Source: Segetibacter sp.
GTDB lineage: Bacteria; Bacteroidota; Bacteroidia; Chitinophagales; Chitinophagaceae
Reading direction: 5' to 3'
NCBI GenBank assembly: GCA_028288485.1
Contig: JAQBNO010000078.1
Coordinates: forward strand, 1 to 64,000
DNA length: 64,000 nt
Made by a program: the position numbers and the translations under genes
Notes under the pieces: model-generated
What the model saw: only the letters and a program-made list of their open reading frames with translations
Told to the model about the DNA's origin: nothing
Databases searched by the model: none
In this document: one piece after another, positions 18,520 to 27,888 of the stretch
Layout: the number at the start of each line of letters is the position of its first letter
Position numbering within the stretch: the first letter of the stretch is position 1

Positions 18520-19179
18520 ATGACTAAGAAAATAAGATACGGGTTTGTTATTTCATATTTTCAGGAACATGCCCCTAATGCCGAAACAGAGCTAATTTTT
18601 GACAATACCTACGAGTTGCTTGTAGCCGTGGTCCTTTCGGCCCAGTGTACAGATAAGCGGGTAAATATGACTACACCACTGCTTTTCGAAAAGTTTCCGA
18701 ATGTGCAGTTACTAGCTGAAGCACAATACGACGACCTCTTTGCAATTATTAAAAGCATATCGTACCCGGGAAACAAAACCAGGCATTTAATTGGAATGGC
18801 AAAAATGCTGGTCGAAAAATTTAACGGGGAGATACCTTTAACTGTTGAAGAATTAATTCAATTGCCGGGAGTGGGCCGAAAAACAGCAAATGTTATTACA
18901 TCGGTGGTAGATAACCAGCCGAATATGGCAGTAGATACGCATGTTTTCAGGGTAGCGGCAAGAATTGGATTAACCAAGAATGCAAAAACCCCGCTTGCCG
19001 CTGAGATGCAATTGATAAAAAATTTACCTAAAGAACTTATATATATAGCCCATCACTGGCTTATATTACATGGAAGATATATTTGTGTCGCGCGAAAGCC
19101 AAAGTGTGAGGAATGTGGGCTAAAGCCTGTTTGTAAATACTACAAATTATTAACAGAAAAAGTTGAAAAAACACATTAA
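18520..19179 (+). CDS. nth: Endonuclease III (DNA glycosylase/AP lyase)
   Basis: Removes oxidised pyrimidines and nicks the abasic site in base excision repair. In the 219-residue protein the helix-hairpin-helix LPGVGRKTANVI carries the catalytic lysine (~121), VDTHVFRVAARIGL the catalytic aspartate (~139), and the C-terminus has the four [4Fe-4S] cysteines in Cx6Cx2Cx5C spacing (~189, 196, 199, 205). All key residues are present. Identification is secure. Confidence 0.97.
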   Translation: MTKKIRYGFVISYFQEHAPNAETELIFDNTYELLVAVVLSAQCTDKRVNMTTPLLFEKFPNVQLLAEAQYDDLFAIIKSISYPGNKTRHLIGMAKMLVEKFNGEIPLTVEELIQLPGVGRKTANVITSVVDNQPNMAVDTHVFRVAARIGLTKNAKTPLAAEMQLIKNLPKELIYIAHHWLILHGRYICVARKPKCEECGLKPVCKYYKLLTEKVEKTH

Positions 19180-19221
19180 AATGCTTTTTTTTTCGTTAGA
19201 TGTAGAAATTATCTCAATATC

Positions 19222-20127
19222 ATGAAAACCAACAAACCATTATTCTTTTTACTATTATCAATTTGTTTTTCGACGAATATTTTTAGCCAGTACTATTATT
19301 ATAACGATGATTATTATGACAACGATATTGTTGTAGAAGTTGGCGCAGGCATAGGTGCAATGAATAGTGTAACTGATGTAGGGGGAGGCGATACCGAAAA
19401 AAGACATTATATTAATGAAATAAGGCGCTCAAATTTTAAAGTAAGCAACAGCATTTATGCAGGCCTAATGTATCAAAATTTTCTTGGAGCAAGACTAGAA
19501 GCAACCTGGGGAAACGTACAATCCGCTGACAACCAGGTAAAAGGGATATCAGGTAACCAGATTTCTATTGCCGCCAGAAATTTGAATTTCCGAAGCAGTA
19601 TTTTGGAAATAGCCTTAGTTACCGAGTTACATCCTTTGATGCTTTTGAACTATAAAGAGGCTCCTCCATTACTTTCACCTTATTTAACCGCTGGCGTAGG
19701 TTGGTTCTCTTTTAATCCACAAACTTTATACAAAGGAAGATGGATAGATTTAAAACCATTACACACCGAAGGGCAAGGTTTCCCCGAATACCCTACCATG
19801 CACGAGTATAGTCTTTCGGCTGTGAACATTCCAGCAGGTTTTGGCGTTCGCTACGAAGTGTCTTCTTTGTTCAATCTTAGGCTCGAATACGTTCACCGCT
19901 TTCTTTTTACCGATTACCTCGACGATGCAAGTAGTAAAAAGTATATTAATCCTGCCGCTTTTGCAAAGAACCTATCTCCCATTCAGGCTGCTTATGCACG
20001 TGCACTGCATAATCCGAGCACGAGCGGAAAAGTTCCTGCGAGAAGAGGTAACCCTAACAACAACGACTCTTATATGGCCTTCAGTTTTAAAATAGGGCTG
20101 GTATTGGGCCGCGAACGGGTTCATTAA
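19222..20127 (+). CDS. Outer-membrane beta-barrel protein (DUF6089-like)
   Basis: A 301-residue exported protein. Residues 1-22 are a signal peptide (ICFSTNIFSQ), followed by a Tyr/Asp-rich stretch. The remainder alternates polar and hydrophobic residues as in a small beta-barrel (VVEVGAGIGAMNSV near the start, FSFKIGLVLG at the end), similar to Bacteroidota porin-like families of the DUF6089/PorT type. Probably an outer-membrane protein of about ten strands; function unknown. Family assignment is tentative. Confidence 0.7.
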   Translation: MKTNKPLFFLLLSICFSTNIFSQYYYYNDDYYDNDIVVEVGAGIGAMNSVTDVGGGDTEKRHYINEIRRSNFKVSNSIYAGLMYQNFLGARLEATWGNVQSADNQVKGISGNQISIAARNLNFRSSILEIALVTELHPLMLLNYKEAPPLLSPYLTAGVGWFSFNPQTLYKGRWIDLKPLHTEGQGFPEYPTMHEYSLSAVNIPAGFGVRYEVSSLFNLRLEYVHRFLFTDYLDDASSKKYINPAAFAKNLSPIQAAYARALHNPSTSGKVPARRGNPNNNDSYMAFSFKIGLVLGRERVH

Positions 20128-20161
20128 TTAAACTTTCTTATTTGCAAATATCAGTTCAAGT

Positions 20162-20184
20162 GGTGATCCCGTCGATCACCATTT
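20162..20184 (+). terminator. Possible terminator after the beta-barrel gene
   Basis: Stem GGTGATC / GATCACC around CCGTC, followed by ATTTT, 35 bp after the stop codon. Short T-run, so only moderate confidence. Confidence 0.5.
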
Positions 20185-20194
20185 TGCGTTATGC

Positions 20195-20257
20195 TGTTTT
20201 TGGGTGCCGGCATAATTACCGCTATGTATCTTTTCTTGCGTCGCACTCTTGTACTTT
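20195..20257 (+). repeat. Dispersed intergenic repeat, copy M (GCGTCGC type)
   Basis: A well-preserved copy: GTTTTTGGGTGCCGGC at the gene-facing end, core TGCGTCGCA at 20237-20245 and CTCTTGTACTTTTG at the far end. Lies downstream of the beta-barrel gene with the T-rich end facing it. Confidence 0.75.
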
Positions 20258-20635
20258 TGTCTCTGATTTCGGCCCGGTTGAAAAAACGTTTACCATTTGA
20301 TCTCCTGCAGCCAGATTTACCTCCATTTTTAAAACAACTGGCACAAACGATAAGGTACCTTACATTTATTACTGAATGTTTACCTTCAATAAAATTTTTG
20401 CATTCAGTTATTTCTATGACGTTTGTTGCGACTCTTAAAGGTTTTTCCTGGATACAGACTGTTGGAAATCGATAACCGCTTTTCTGACACCACACTTATT
20501 CACCGCGCTGAAACACGCAAACTTTTTCCGCCACCACCGCTTGAACGGGCGCAGCAACAATTGTGCAAACGAAGAGGTAACAGATGCCAAGAAATGACCA
20601 GGTATAAAAATTTAAATGAAAGTGCAGCCACTTAA

Positions 20636-22876
20636 ATGGATTATATAAAAACATATAAAAGCTTTATAAACAGCCATTATCTAAGTGAAGGAGTAAGGAT
20701 AACAACTGGTGTTCTGCTTCCCGCTTTCTTAATGAATTACTTTAGCCTGCTTTCGACCGGCATTGTAATTTCATTGGGTGCTTTATTTGTAAGTATTACC
20801 GACAGCCCTGGCCCCATACACCACCGCAGAAACGGCATGCTTGCCTGTATTGCTGCTATCTTTTTAGTGACTCTTTCAGCCGGCTTTATCGCCGGTTCAC
20901 CTGTGCTGTTAACACTGTTTCTTGCTGTTGCTTGTTTTTTCTTTTCGATGATTGGCATTTATGGAGCAAGACCTACTTCGATAGGTACTGCTGCTATGAT
21001 TGTCCTTACGCTAAGTTTTGATCCACAACTAAACCTGGTCACCCCGCTACAGGTCGTTCAACACTCCCTCTACATGGTCTCCGGCGGTTTATGGTACATG
21101 TGTTTTAGCACCTTGCTGTACAACTTCCGGCCATATCGATTGGCCCAGCAGGCACTTGGAGACTGCATCCAGGCTACGGCCCAGTACATGCTGATAAGAG
21201 CAGAGTTTTATAAAAAACAGGTGGATTATGAAAGTACTTATAAACAGGTGCTTCAACAACAAGCCGTAGTCCAGCACAAGCAAAATGAGCTGTCTGAATT
21301 GTTATTTAAGACACGGAGTATTGTAAAAGAATCTACAAATGTTGGCCGAACGCTCGTCATGATTTACATGGATGTCGCTGATATTTTTGAAAGGATAATG
21401 ATGTCACACCAGCAATATAGTCTCTTGCATGCCTATTTTGATGAAACTGATATTTTAGATGATTATTATACCATTGCAAGAGAACTGGGCAATGAATTGT
21501 ATGAAGTAGGAATTGCAGTACAAAGCGGTGAACAGTCTACTTCAAATGGTATTTTACTCGAGCACATACACAAAACACGGGAAAAGCTGGATAACTTAAG
21601 ACTGAGCTACCTAAAGCCTGACAATATTGAGGGGTTCATAAGCCTTAGACGGATCCTGGAAAATATAGCAGACCTGGGGGAACGGCTAAATATCTTGCAC
21701 AAGTACACTACTTATGACAAATCAATTAAACAAAAACAAATTAAGGAAGCGGGTTATGAAAAACTGATTTCTTCGCAGCAGATCACGCCCGGTCTTTTTA
21801 TCGATAATTTTACATTAAAATCAGATACTTTTCGCCACTCGTTAAGGGTTAGTATAGCAATTGTAGTAGGATACCTCGTGACTCAATTGTTTAATATAGG
21901 TCACAGCTACTGGGTGTTGCTCACAATTATCGTAATATTAAAACCTGCTTACAGTTTAACAAAACAAAGAAACGCAGACAGGCTACTCGGAACTTTTGCC
22001 GGCATATTTATAGGAATTATCATTTTGTATTTTATTAAAAATGAGACAGTTTTACTGGTGCTTCTCATTTTATTTATGGCGGGCGCTTATACATTCATGC
22101 GCACCAACTACTTCATAATGGTGTTTTTAATGACACCATACCTGATACTATTTTATCACCTTCTTAACCCTACAAATTTCACTATTTTACTTAAAGACCG
22201 CGTTGTAGATACTATTATTGGATCTGTGATAGCGTTTGCGGCCAGCTTCTTTTTGTTTCCTGCCTGGGAACGAGAAAAAATAAAACCCTTAATGGTAACC
22301 ATGCTTGCTGAAGTAAAAGGGTATTTTACTTTAATTGCAAATGCTTTTAACGGACAAATGATAACCAGGAGCGAACAACAAGTTGGAAGAAGAAACGCGC
22401 TTGTAGCATTAGCTAACTTATCAGATGCATTCAACCGGATGTTGTCAGAGCCTAAATCGCAACAAAAAGAAACAGAAACTTTACACCAGTTCGTCGTGTT
22501 AAATCACATGCTTACTTCGTACATAGCAACCTTATCGCACTACCTGCAAATGAAGACCATTCCCTATACATCGGAAGAGTTTGTAAAAGTGGCGGAAGAC
22601 ATCCAGAAGTATTTCACAAATGCAATTGGAATTTTAGAAGGTTCCGACAACCTCGATACCCTTATTAGTTATAAAGATTCGTTACGTCATTTAAATGAAC
22701 GAGCGAATAACCTGTTACAAAAAAGAAAACAGGAATTGAAGGATGGGTTAATGGAAAGCGCCACACGCCAATCGCTTTTTGACCTTAAATCTATTGTAGA
22801 CCAATTTAACCTGATCTACAACGTGGCTGTGGATATCAATAAAGTTTCACAGAGCCTGGCTCCAACTTTAAATTAA
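20636..22876 (+). CDS. FUSC family (YccS/YhfK-like) membrane protein
   Basis: A 746-residue inner-membrane protein with two hydrophobic blocks of five to six helices (residues ~20-165 and ~395-545), each followed by a soluble helical domain. This is the two-repeat layout of the YccS/FUSC family. The FUSC-type stretch RHSLRVSIAIVVGYL (~397-411) leads into the second block. Family members are linked to aromatic-acid or fusaric-acid efflux and resistance, but the substrate of this one is unknown. The gene is convergent with korA. Confidence 0.85.
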   Translation: MDYIKTYKSFINSHYLSEGVRITTGVLLPAFLMNYFSLLSTGIVISLGALFVSITDSPGPIHHRRNGMLACIAAIFLVTLSAGFIAGSPVLLTLFLAVACFFFSMIGIYGARPTSIGTAAMIVLTLSFDPQLNLVTPLQVVQHSLYMVSGGLWYMCFSTLLYNFRPYRLAQQALGDCIQATAQYMLIRAEFYKKQVDYESTYKQVLQQQAVVQHKQNELSELLFKTRSIVKESTNVGRTLVMIYMDVADIFERIMMSHQQYSLLHAYFDETDILDDYYTIARELGNELYEVGIAVQSGEQSTSNGILLEHIHKTREKLDNLRLSYLKPDNIEGFISLRRILENIADLGERLNILHKYTTYDKSIKQKQIKEAGYEKLISSQQITPGLFIDNFTLKSDTFRHSLRVSIAIVVGYLVTQLFNIGHSYWVLLTIIVILKPAYSLTKQRNADRLLGTFAGIFIGIIILYFIKNETVLLVLLILFMAGAYTFMRTNYFIMVFLMTPYLILFYHLLNPTNFTILLKDRVVDTIIGSVIAFAASFFLFPAWEREKIKPLMVTMLAEVKGYFTLIANAFNGQMITRSEQQVGRRNALVALANLSDAFNRMLSEPKSQQKETETLHQFVVLNHMLTSYIATLSHYLQMKTIPYTSEEFVKVAEDIQKYFTNAIGILEGSDNLDTLISYKDSLRHLNERANNLLQKRKQELKDGLMESATRQSLFDLKSIVDQFNLIYNVAVDINKVSQSLAPTLN

Positions 22877-22916
22877 GCAAGATCGCTGGTATAAATTATA
22901 CTACTAATATTTGGGG

Positions 22917-22952
22917 CATTAAAAAGGCCTGCAATAAATGCAAACCTTTAAT
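22917..22952. terminator. Possible bidirectional terminator between FUSC and korA
   Basis: CATTAAAAAGG pairs with CCTTTAATG with a one-base bulge and an inner TGCA pair. Lies in a convergent gap and could serve both genes; imperfect stem. Confidence 0.5.
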
Positions 22953-22976
22953 GTTTTATGTTGCTATGTCTCGAAA

Positions 22977-23034
22977 AGTATAAGTGTGCGACGCAACGAT
23001 GTACAATAAATGATTAAAAGCGGGGCTCCAAAAA
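22977..23034 (-). repeat. Dispersed intergenic repeat, copy E (GCGACGC type)
   Basis: Core TGCGACGCA at 22987-22995. On the minus strand the copy begins TTTTTGGAGCCCCGC immediately after the korA stop codon. Convergent gap, so orientation is uninformative. Confidence 0.75.
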
Positions 23035-24888
23035 TCACTCCTCTTCTATCAGCTTCTTCACCTCGTCAACTAGTTCACCTTTCGTGATTGGTATTCCCAT
23101 TATTTTATTATACCCCTTTGCATCAACAAGGTATTTGTCGCGAATTATTTTTATTAACTGCCCATTATTGATTTCGGGAATTAGAACGTGATCATAATTT
23201 TTCAATATGTCGCCAAGGTTTCGTGGAAACGGCCGAACATATCGAAGATGGGCATGTGCTACAGTGTAGCCTTCATTTAAAAGTTCTATAACCGCACTTT
23301 TAATCGCACCGTACGTACTTCCCCATCCGAGAATCAAAACTTTACCTTTTTCAGGGCCATTGTCTAATCTTTGTTCAGGAATGTATTGCGCAATTTTCTC
23401 CACCTTTTCTTCCCTTATTTTAACCATCAACTGGTGGTTATCGGGGTCGTAACTTACATTACCGGTAATGTTTTGCTTCTCGATGCCACCAACCCTGTGT
23501 TCAAGCCCTGGAGTTCCGGGAACAGCCCAGGGGCGTACCAGTTTTTCGTCTCTCAAATATGGCTGAAACTTCTCCTCGTGGTCGCCAAGTTCTTTCTTGA
23601 ACTTAACCTCGATTTTATGTAGCTCACTACTTTGGGGAAACTTCCATGGTTCTGATCCGTTTGCAATGAAACCGTCGCTGAGTAAGATTACGGGCGTCAT
23701 ATGTTGAACAGAAATTCTTACGGCTTCATACACGGCGGCAAAACAGTCGCTCGGTGTCGACGCGGCTACAACAGGCATAGGACACTCTCCATTTCTTCCG
23801 TAATAAGCCTGCAGCAAATCACTCTGCTCGGTCTTAGTAGGCAAACCGGTTGAAGGACCGCCACGCTGAACATTTATTATAAGCAAAGGAATTTCCAGCA
23901 TCACCGCAAGTCCCATTGCTTCCGCCTTTAATGCCATGCCCGGGCCTGATGTTGTTGTTACTCCCAGCAACCCGCCATAACTTGCCCCAATGGCAGAAGT
24001 AATTGCAGCAATTTCATCTTCCGCCTGGAAGGTTTTTATTCCAAACGATTTATGTTTACTTAGCTCGTGTAGAATGTCGGAAGCGGGTGTAATTGGGTAA
24101 GACCCTAAAAATAATTGCAAACCACTTTTCTGACTAGCGGCAATCAAACCGTAACTTAAAGCCTGGTTACCCATAATGTTGCGGTAATTGCCTTTCACCA
24201 TTTTCGCTTTGTCTACACGGTAACGGGTAGTAAAAGTTTCGGTGGTATCGGCATAGTTAAACCCCGCCTGCAGCGCTTTAATATTACTCTGCAAAATGGT
24301 ATCTTTCTTACCAAACTTCTCCGTTAAAAAATTTATGGTATTATCCATATCTCTATTGTACATCCAGTATAAAAAGCCCAGGACAAACATGTTTTTTGCC
24401 CGGTCTTTTTCCTTAGTACCCATTTCATATTCCTTCAGGGCTTCACGGGTAAGCTTGGTAACATCAATTTTAATCAGTTCATAATTACCAAGACTATCAT
24501 CTTCCAAAGGATTAACGCCATCAGGATAATTAGCCAACCGAAGATTTTTTGCATCGAAACCATCAGTGTTTGCAATGATCCTTCCACCCTTTTTCAGGTT
24601 CTTCATGTTTACTTTAAGTGCAGCAGCATTCATAGCCACCAAAACATCACAGTCATCGCCGGGCGTAAATATCCTGTCGCTGCTAAAGTGAAGCTGGAAG
24701 CCGCTTACTCCCGGTAACGTACCTATCGGTGCACGAATTTCGGCAGGAAAGTCGGGGAAAGTTGCGAGATCTATTCCTAATAATGCCGTGTTATTGGTAA
24801 ACTGGCTTCCCGTTAACTGCATTCCATCGCCGCTATCACCAGCAAATTTTATAACTACGTCCTGTAAAACTTCTTCTTTAGTGTTCAT
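23035..24888 (-). CDS. korA: 2-oxoacid:ferredoxin oxidoreductase, fused gamma-alpha subunit
   Basis: Oxidative decarboxylation of a 2-oxoacid (probably 2-oxoglutarate) to the acyl-CoA with ferredoxin as acceptor. The 617-residue protein has the gamma domain first (AGDSGDGMQLTGSQF at ~16-30, running to ~190), then the alpha pyrimidine-binding domain (FLGSYPITPASDILHEL, TTSGPGMALKAEAMGLA, QRGGPSTGLPTKTEQSDLLQ). These are the landmarks of KorA-type fused subunits in Bacteroidota. The thiamine-diphosphate-binding beta subunit (KorB), usually adjacent, is not found in this window. A -7 element at 24922-24929 lies just upstream. Confidence 0.9.
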   Translation of the reverse strand: MNTKEEVLQDVVIKFAGDSGDGMQLTGSQFTNNTALLGIDLATFPDFPAEIRAPIGTLPGVSGFQLHFSSDRIFTPGDDCDVLVAMNAAALKVNMKNLKKGGRIIANTDGFDAKNLRLANYPDGVNPLEDDSLGNYELIKIDVTKLTREALKEYEMGTKEKDRAKNMFVLGFLYWMYNRDMDNTINFLTEKFGKKDTILQSNIKALQAGFNYADTTETFTTRYRVDKAKMVKGNYRNIMGNQALSYGLIAASQKSGLQLFLGSYPITPASDILHELSKHKSFGIKTFQAEDEIAAITSAIGASYGGLLGVTTTSGPGMALKAEAMGLAVMLEIPLLIINVQRGGPSTGLPTKTEQSDLLQAYYGRNGECPMPVVAASTPSDCFAAVYEAVRISVQHMTPVILLSDGFIANGSEPWKFPQSSELHKIEVKFKKELGDHEEKFQPYLRDEKLVRPWAVPGTPGLEHRVGGIEKQNITGNVSYDPDNHQLMVKIREEKVEKIAQYIPEQRLDNGPEKGKVLILGWGSTYGAIKSAVIELLNEGYTVAHAHLRYVRPFPRNLGDILKNYDHVLIPEINNGQLIKIIRDKYLVDAKGYNKIMGIPITKGELVDEVKKLIEEE

Positions 24889-24921
24889 TTAAACTAATTG
24901 TCTGTCACATTAAACAATTTG

Positions 24922-24929
24922 CAAAAGTA
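24922..24929 (-). promoter_or_regulatory. -7 element for korA
   Basis: On the minus strand TACTTTTG matches TAnnTTTG and would give a leader of about 27 bases before the korA ATG. The -33 region is not a clear TTG. Confidence 0.5.
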
Positions 24930-25088
24930 CTACAACTAAGGGTAGAAATAGGTCTGATTTTGGTAATAAAACTACTGTTACTCTTAACAAAAGTATAAAT
25001 AAGGCTTTGCCGATCTGCATAATTTATAGCAAAAAATAATATGCAATGGCGGCAGGCAATTTTTTCATACTCATAACAATGGGTGATT

Positions 25089-25096
25089 TATATTTG
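25089..25096 (+). promoter_or_regulatory. -7 element for Bax inhibitor-1 gene
   Basis: TATATTTG is an exact TAnnTTTG match 35 bp before the ATG at 25132; a T-rich stretch occupies the -33 position. Confidence 0.5.
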
Positions 25097-25131
25097 TTAC
25101 ACGACATTAAACAAAAACAAAAATTATAATT

Positions 25132-25899
25132 ATGGCAATTTTTAAATCGGGAAATCCAACGCTTAGCGAAAAGATTTTCAATACAACGTTATCCGATCAG
25201 CAGCAAGGGGTGATGACAGCGCGTGGTGCAATGAATAAATTCGGATTTCTATTTTTAATGGTAATTGCCGGTGCTGCATTCAACTGGCATTTATACTCCC
25301 AGGGAAAGGGTGCAACGATGATGCCTTTAATGTGGACTGGTGCGATTGGAGGATTGGTTGTTGCTTTAGTCATTACATTTAAGCGTACCTGGGCTCCTTT
25401 CCTGGCACCTCTTTATGGTTTACTCGAAGGCTTATTTGTAGGAGGCATTTCAGCGTTAATGAATGACATCTTTGGGCAAAAGTATCCCGGTATTATTATG
25501 CATTCTGTTGGCCTTACGCTTGGAGTAGCAGTAGCTATGTACCTGTTGTATAACTTCAGAATTATCAGGGCCACTGAAAAGTTTAAATCGGTAATTATGA
25601 TGGCCACTGCAGGTATAGCTATCTTTTACCTTGTTACCTGGGTTGTACGGTTGTTTGGTGTACAAATGGATTTCATGATGATGGGAAATGGCAGCCTTTT
25701 AGGCATTGGCATCAGCTTGTTTGTTGTAGTAATCGCCGCACTGAACTTAATCATGGATTTCGATATGATAGAACAAGGCGCTGAAATGGGTGCTCCAAAA
25801 TACATGGAATGGTATTGCGCTTTCGGCCTTATGGTTACTATTGTATGGTTGTATATTGAAATGCTTAAATTATTAAGCAGGTTGGGCAGCAGGGACTAG
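25132..25899 (+). CDS. Bax inhibitor-1/YccA family membrane protein
   Basis: A 255-residue protein with seven hydrophobic helices and the family feature of a short soluble N-terminus before the first helix. The late motif LNLIMDFDMIEQGAEMGAPK carries the conserved aspartates of the BI-1 family, whose bacterial members act as pH-sensitive ion (calcium) leak channels. The MEWYCAFGLMVTIVWLYIEMLKLL C-terminal region is typical in type. Good promoter and terminator flank it, so it is monocistronic. Confidence 0.9.
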   Translation: MAIFKSGNPTLSEKIFNTTLSDQQQGVMTARGAMNKFGFLFLMVIAGAAFNWHLYSQGKGATMMPLMWTGAIGGLVVALVITFKRTWAPFLAPLYGLLEGLFVGGISALMNDIFGQKYPGIIMHSVGLTLGVAVAMYLLYNFRIIRATEKFKSVIMMATAGIAIFYLVTWVVRLFGVQMDFMMMGNGSLLGIGISLFVVVIAALNLIMDFDMIEQGAEMGAPKYMEWYCAFGLMVTIVWLYIEMLKLLSRLGSRD

Positions 25900-25926
25900 A
25901 AAGACGACTTGGAAATTCTAATAATT

Positions 25927-25962
25927 AAGCCGGACTCTTTAAAGGTCCGGCTTTTCTTTTTT
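25927..25962 (+). terminator. Terminator after Bax inhibitor-1 gene
   Basis: Stem AAGCCGGAC / GTCCGGCTT with a 9-base loop, then TTCTTTTTT. The T-run merges with the start of repeat copy O. Confidence 0.85.
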
Positions 25963-26014
25963 GGAGCCAACTTGAGTACTACTATTCGGCATTCTTGTGT
26001 CACTCACTTGTACT
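25955..26014 (+). repeat. Dispersed intergenic repeat, copy O (GTGTCAC type)
   Basis: CTTTTTTGGAGCC at the gene-facing end, core GTGTCAC at 25997-26003, CTCACTTGTACTTG at the far end. Its first Ts are the T-tract of the preceding terminator. Convergent gap. Confidence 0.75.
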
Positions 26015-26050
26015 TGTAACGCCTGGTGCAGCGTTATTTTGATGGCGAAG

Positions 26051-26848
26051 CTAATATCCGTCGCCGTCAAGCACATTTCCTAATCCACCTAAAATGCTTC
26101 CTTCTTCTTTACGATTGGTCGTGCCGTATGACAAAATTCTGCTAGCTAGCCTGCTTACCGGCAACGTTTGAATCCACACTTTTCCCGGCCCTCTAAGGGT
26201 TGCAAAAAATAATCCTTCCCCTCCAAAAATAGAATTACGAATGCCTCCTATAAATTGTATATCGTAATCTACTGTTTGTGTTATAGCCACCATGCAACCC
26301 GTGTCTATTTTTATTAATTCACCGGCCTGTAACACTCTCTCGAAAACATGTCCTCCTGCGTGAACGAATGCCATGCCATCACCTTCGAGCTTTTCCATTA
26401 TAAAACCCTCCCCGCCAAAAATGCCTGTGCCTAATCTTCGCTGGAAGTCTATTCCTATACTTACCCCTTTAGCAGCGCATAGAAACGCGTCTTTTTGACA
26501 AATCACCTTCCCTCCCAGTCTTGAAAGATCCAAAGGAATAATTTTCCCGGGATAGGGTGAAGCAAAGCTCACTTTCCTTTTTCCGTAACCGGTATTTGTA
26601 AAAGCAGTCATGAAAAGGCTTTCACCTACAATCAATCTTTTGCCTGCTCCTAAAAGCTTTCCTAATAAGCCTCCCTGCGCCTGCTTCTGGCTGCCATCAC
26701 CGAATATGGTTTGCATTTGTATTCCGTCGTCCATCATCATAAAGCTGCCGCTTTCTGCTATGGCTGTTTCGTTCGGATCTAATTCAATCTCTACATATTG
26801 CATTTCTTCACCAACAATACGATAATCAATTTCATGGTTTGTAGGCAT
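26051..26848 (-). CDS. AIM24/TIGR00266 family protein
   Basis: A 265-residue soluble protein when started at 26848 ([13 protein letters not shown]), which fits the family better than the track start. It has the glycine-rich beta-repeat character of AIM24 proteins ([54 protein letters not shown]). Function in bacteria is unknown; yeast AIM24 is mitochondrial. Monocistronic by position. Confidence 0.88.
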   Translation of the reverse strand: MPTNHEIDYRIVGEEMQYVEIELDPNETAIAESGSFMMMDDGIQMQTIFGDGSQKQAQGGLLGKLLGAGKRLIVGESLFMTAFTNTGYGKRKVSFASPYPGKIIPLDLSRLGGKVICQKDAFLCAAKGVSIGIDFQRRLGTGIFGGEGFIMEKLEGDGMAFVHAGGHVFERVLQAGELIKIDTGCMVAITQTVDYDIQFIGGIRNSIFGGEGLFFATLRGPGKVWIQTLPVSRLASRILSYGTTNRKEEGSILGGLGNVLDGDGY

Positions 26849-27040
26849 ACAGTATTTTTTTTGAAAGTAAATATATTTACGCCACACGCAAATAAAAAGG
26901 GCTCACTAATCTTTTTGTAAACTTTGTTACCCGGTAAATTGTAGTAACATTTTTATGTTAAGGTGAAGGTTTCCCGATCCCGTGGAGCTAGAGGCCTATG
27001 AGCAGTACCAGATACAAGGCGATCGCTCAGCGCTGCTGCA

Positions 27041-27103
27041 AGTGTTGAAGAGTGCGACGCAACGATGTTTAATTGTTGCACGAAAGCCGGTCCCACAAAA
27101 AAA
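27041..27103 (-). repeat. Dispersed intergenic repeat, copy F (GCGACGC type)
   Basis: Core TGCGACGCA at 27053-27061. On the minus strand it starts CTTTTTTTGTGGGACCGGC about 30 bp after the esterase stop codon, T-rich end facing that gene. Confidence 0.75.
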
Positions 27104-27132
27104 GAAAACGATAGCAAGCCGGGAAGTTGTCA

Positions 27133-27861
27133 TCAAAGGAAGTGTTGGACCATTTGCTGCCAAAACCGTGGACGATGTGCTTCACCGTCCCACATCTCGA
27201 GTGTATTGGGGATCCCCTTTTTCAGCAATGTCTGGTGTAAATGCTCGTTGTTGGGGAAAAAAGGATCTTCCTTTCCGATAGCCAAAACGATCTCCATTTT
27301 TTTTATTTGCGCTATCACTGAAGGATCCGTAAGGTTGGTCATAAACTGGCTCGGCATATTTAAATACACGTTCTCGTCGTGATACCCGTCAAACAGATCA
27401 GGAAAACAATCGGTTTTCGTTGTCAGGTCGTATCTTCCGCTCATGCCCACGACTTTGCTAAACAAGTGCGGGTGCCGGAAAGCAATATTGACAGCATGAT
27501 ATGCACCCAAACTGCAGCCGGAGGCAACAATATAATTATTTTGATTTTTATATTTTATTAAAGGCATTACCTCCTCTACGATATACTGCTCGTATTGGAT
27601 GTGACGTAAAATACGCTGGCTCGGGTGACTGCAGGTACAATAAAAGCTCTCGATATCTACACTATCCACACAAAACACCTGGATTAAACCACGGTTTATT
27701 TTATCAGAAATAGCATCAATTACTTTCCAGTTCTCGTAGTCGTAAAAGCGTGCAGTGCGGGTTGGAAAAAAAAGAATAGGTGTTCCGGCATGACCAAACA
27801 CCAGCAACTCCATATCTCTCTTAAGCCGGGGACTACGCCATTTAAAATATTCTCGTTTCAT
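27133..27861 (-). CDS. Alpha/beta-hydrolase esterase
   Basis: A 242-residue cytoplasmic esterase. The nucleophile elbow GCSLGAYHAVN near residue 118 gives the GxSxG motif, the late IGKEDPFFPNN is a plausible acid-residue region and WDGEAHRPRFW holds the likely catalytic histidine. It resembles the COG4947 esterase group, with no signal peptide. It lies 27 bp downstream of the SGNH hydrolase gene on the same strand, so the two hydrolases are probably co-transcribed. Substrate unknown. Confidence 0.85.
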   Translation of the reverse strand: MKREYFKWRSPRLKRDMELLVFGHAGTPILFFPTRTARFYDYENWKVIDAISDKINRGLIQVFCVDSVDIESFYCTCSHPSQRILRHIQYEQYIVEEVMPLIKYKNQNNYIVASGCSLGAYHAVNIAFRHPHLFSKVVGMSGRYDLTTKTDCFPDLFDGYHDENVYLNMPSQFMTNLTDPSVIAQIKKMEIVLAIGKEDPFFPNNEHLHQTLLKKGIPNTLEMWDGEAHRPRFWQQMVQHFL

Positions 27862-27888
27862 GGGCTGAGGTAATAGAGATTTTTAAGG

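Larger units (their letters stand above)
20128..20635. other. Intergenic region with repeat copies M and N
   Basis: A 508-bp gap between plus-strand genes. It holds a small hairpin, copy M of the dispersed repeat and a fragment (N, 20421-20442). ORFs reported here by the track are short, mutually overlapping and unlike any family, so I treat the gap as non-coding. Confidence 0.55.

Noticed and set aside
20423-20635. 70-residue ORF before the FUSC gene
   Set aside because: Overlaps a repeat fragment and has no protein-like pattern.
27045-27103. Integron attC-like site in the repeat (GTTGCGTC)
   Set aside because: The core does not fit RYYYAAC/GTTRRRY and no integrase is seen.
26982-27281. 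Plus-strand ORFs at 26982 and 27065
   Set aside because: Overlap the repeat and the 3' end of the esterase on the opposite strand; no protein-like pattern.
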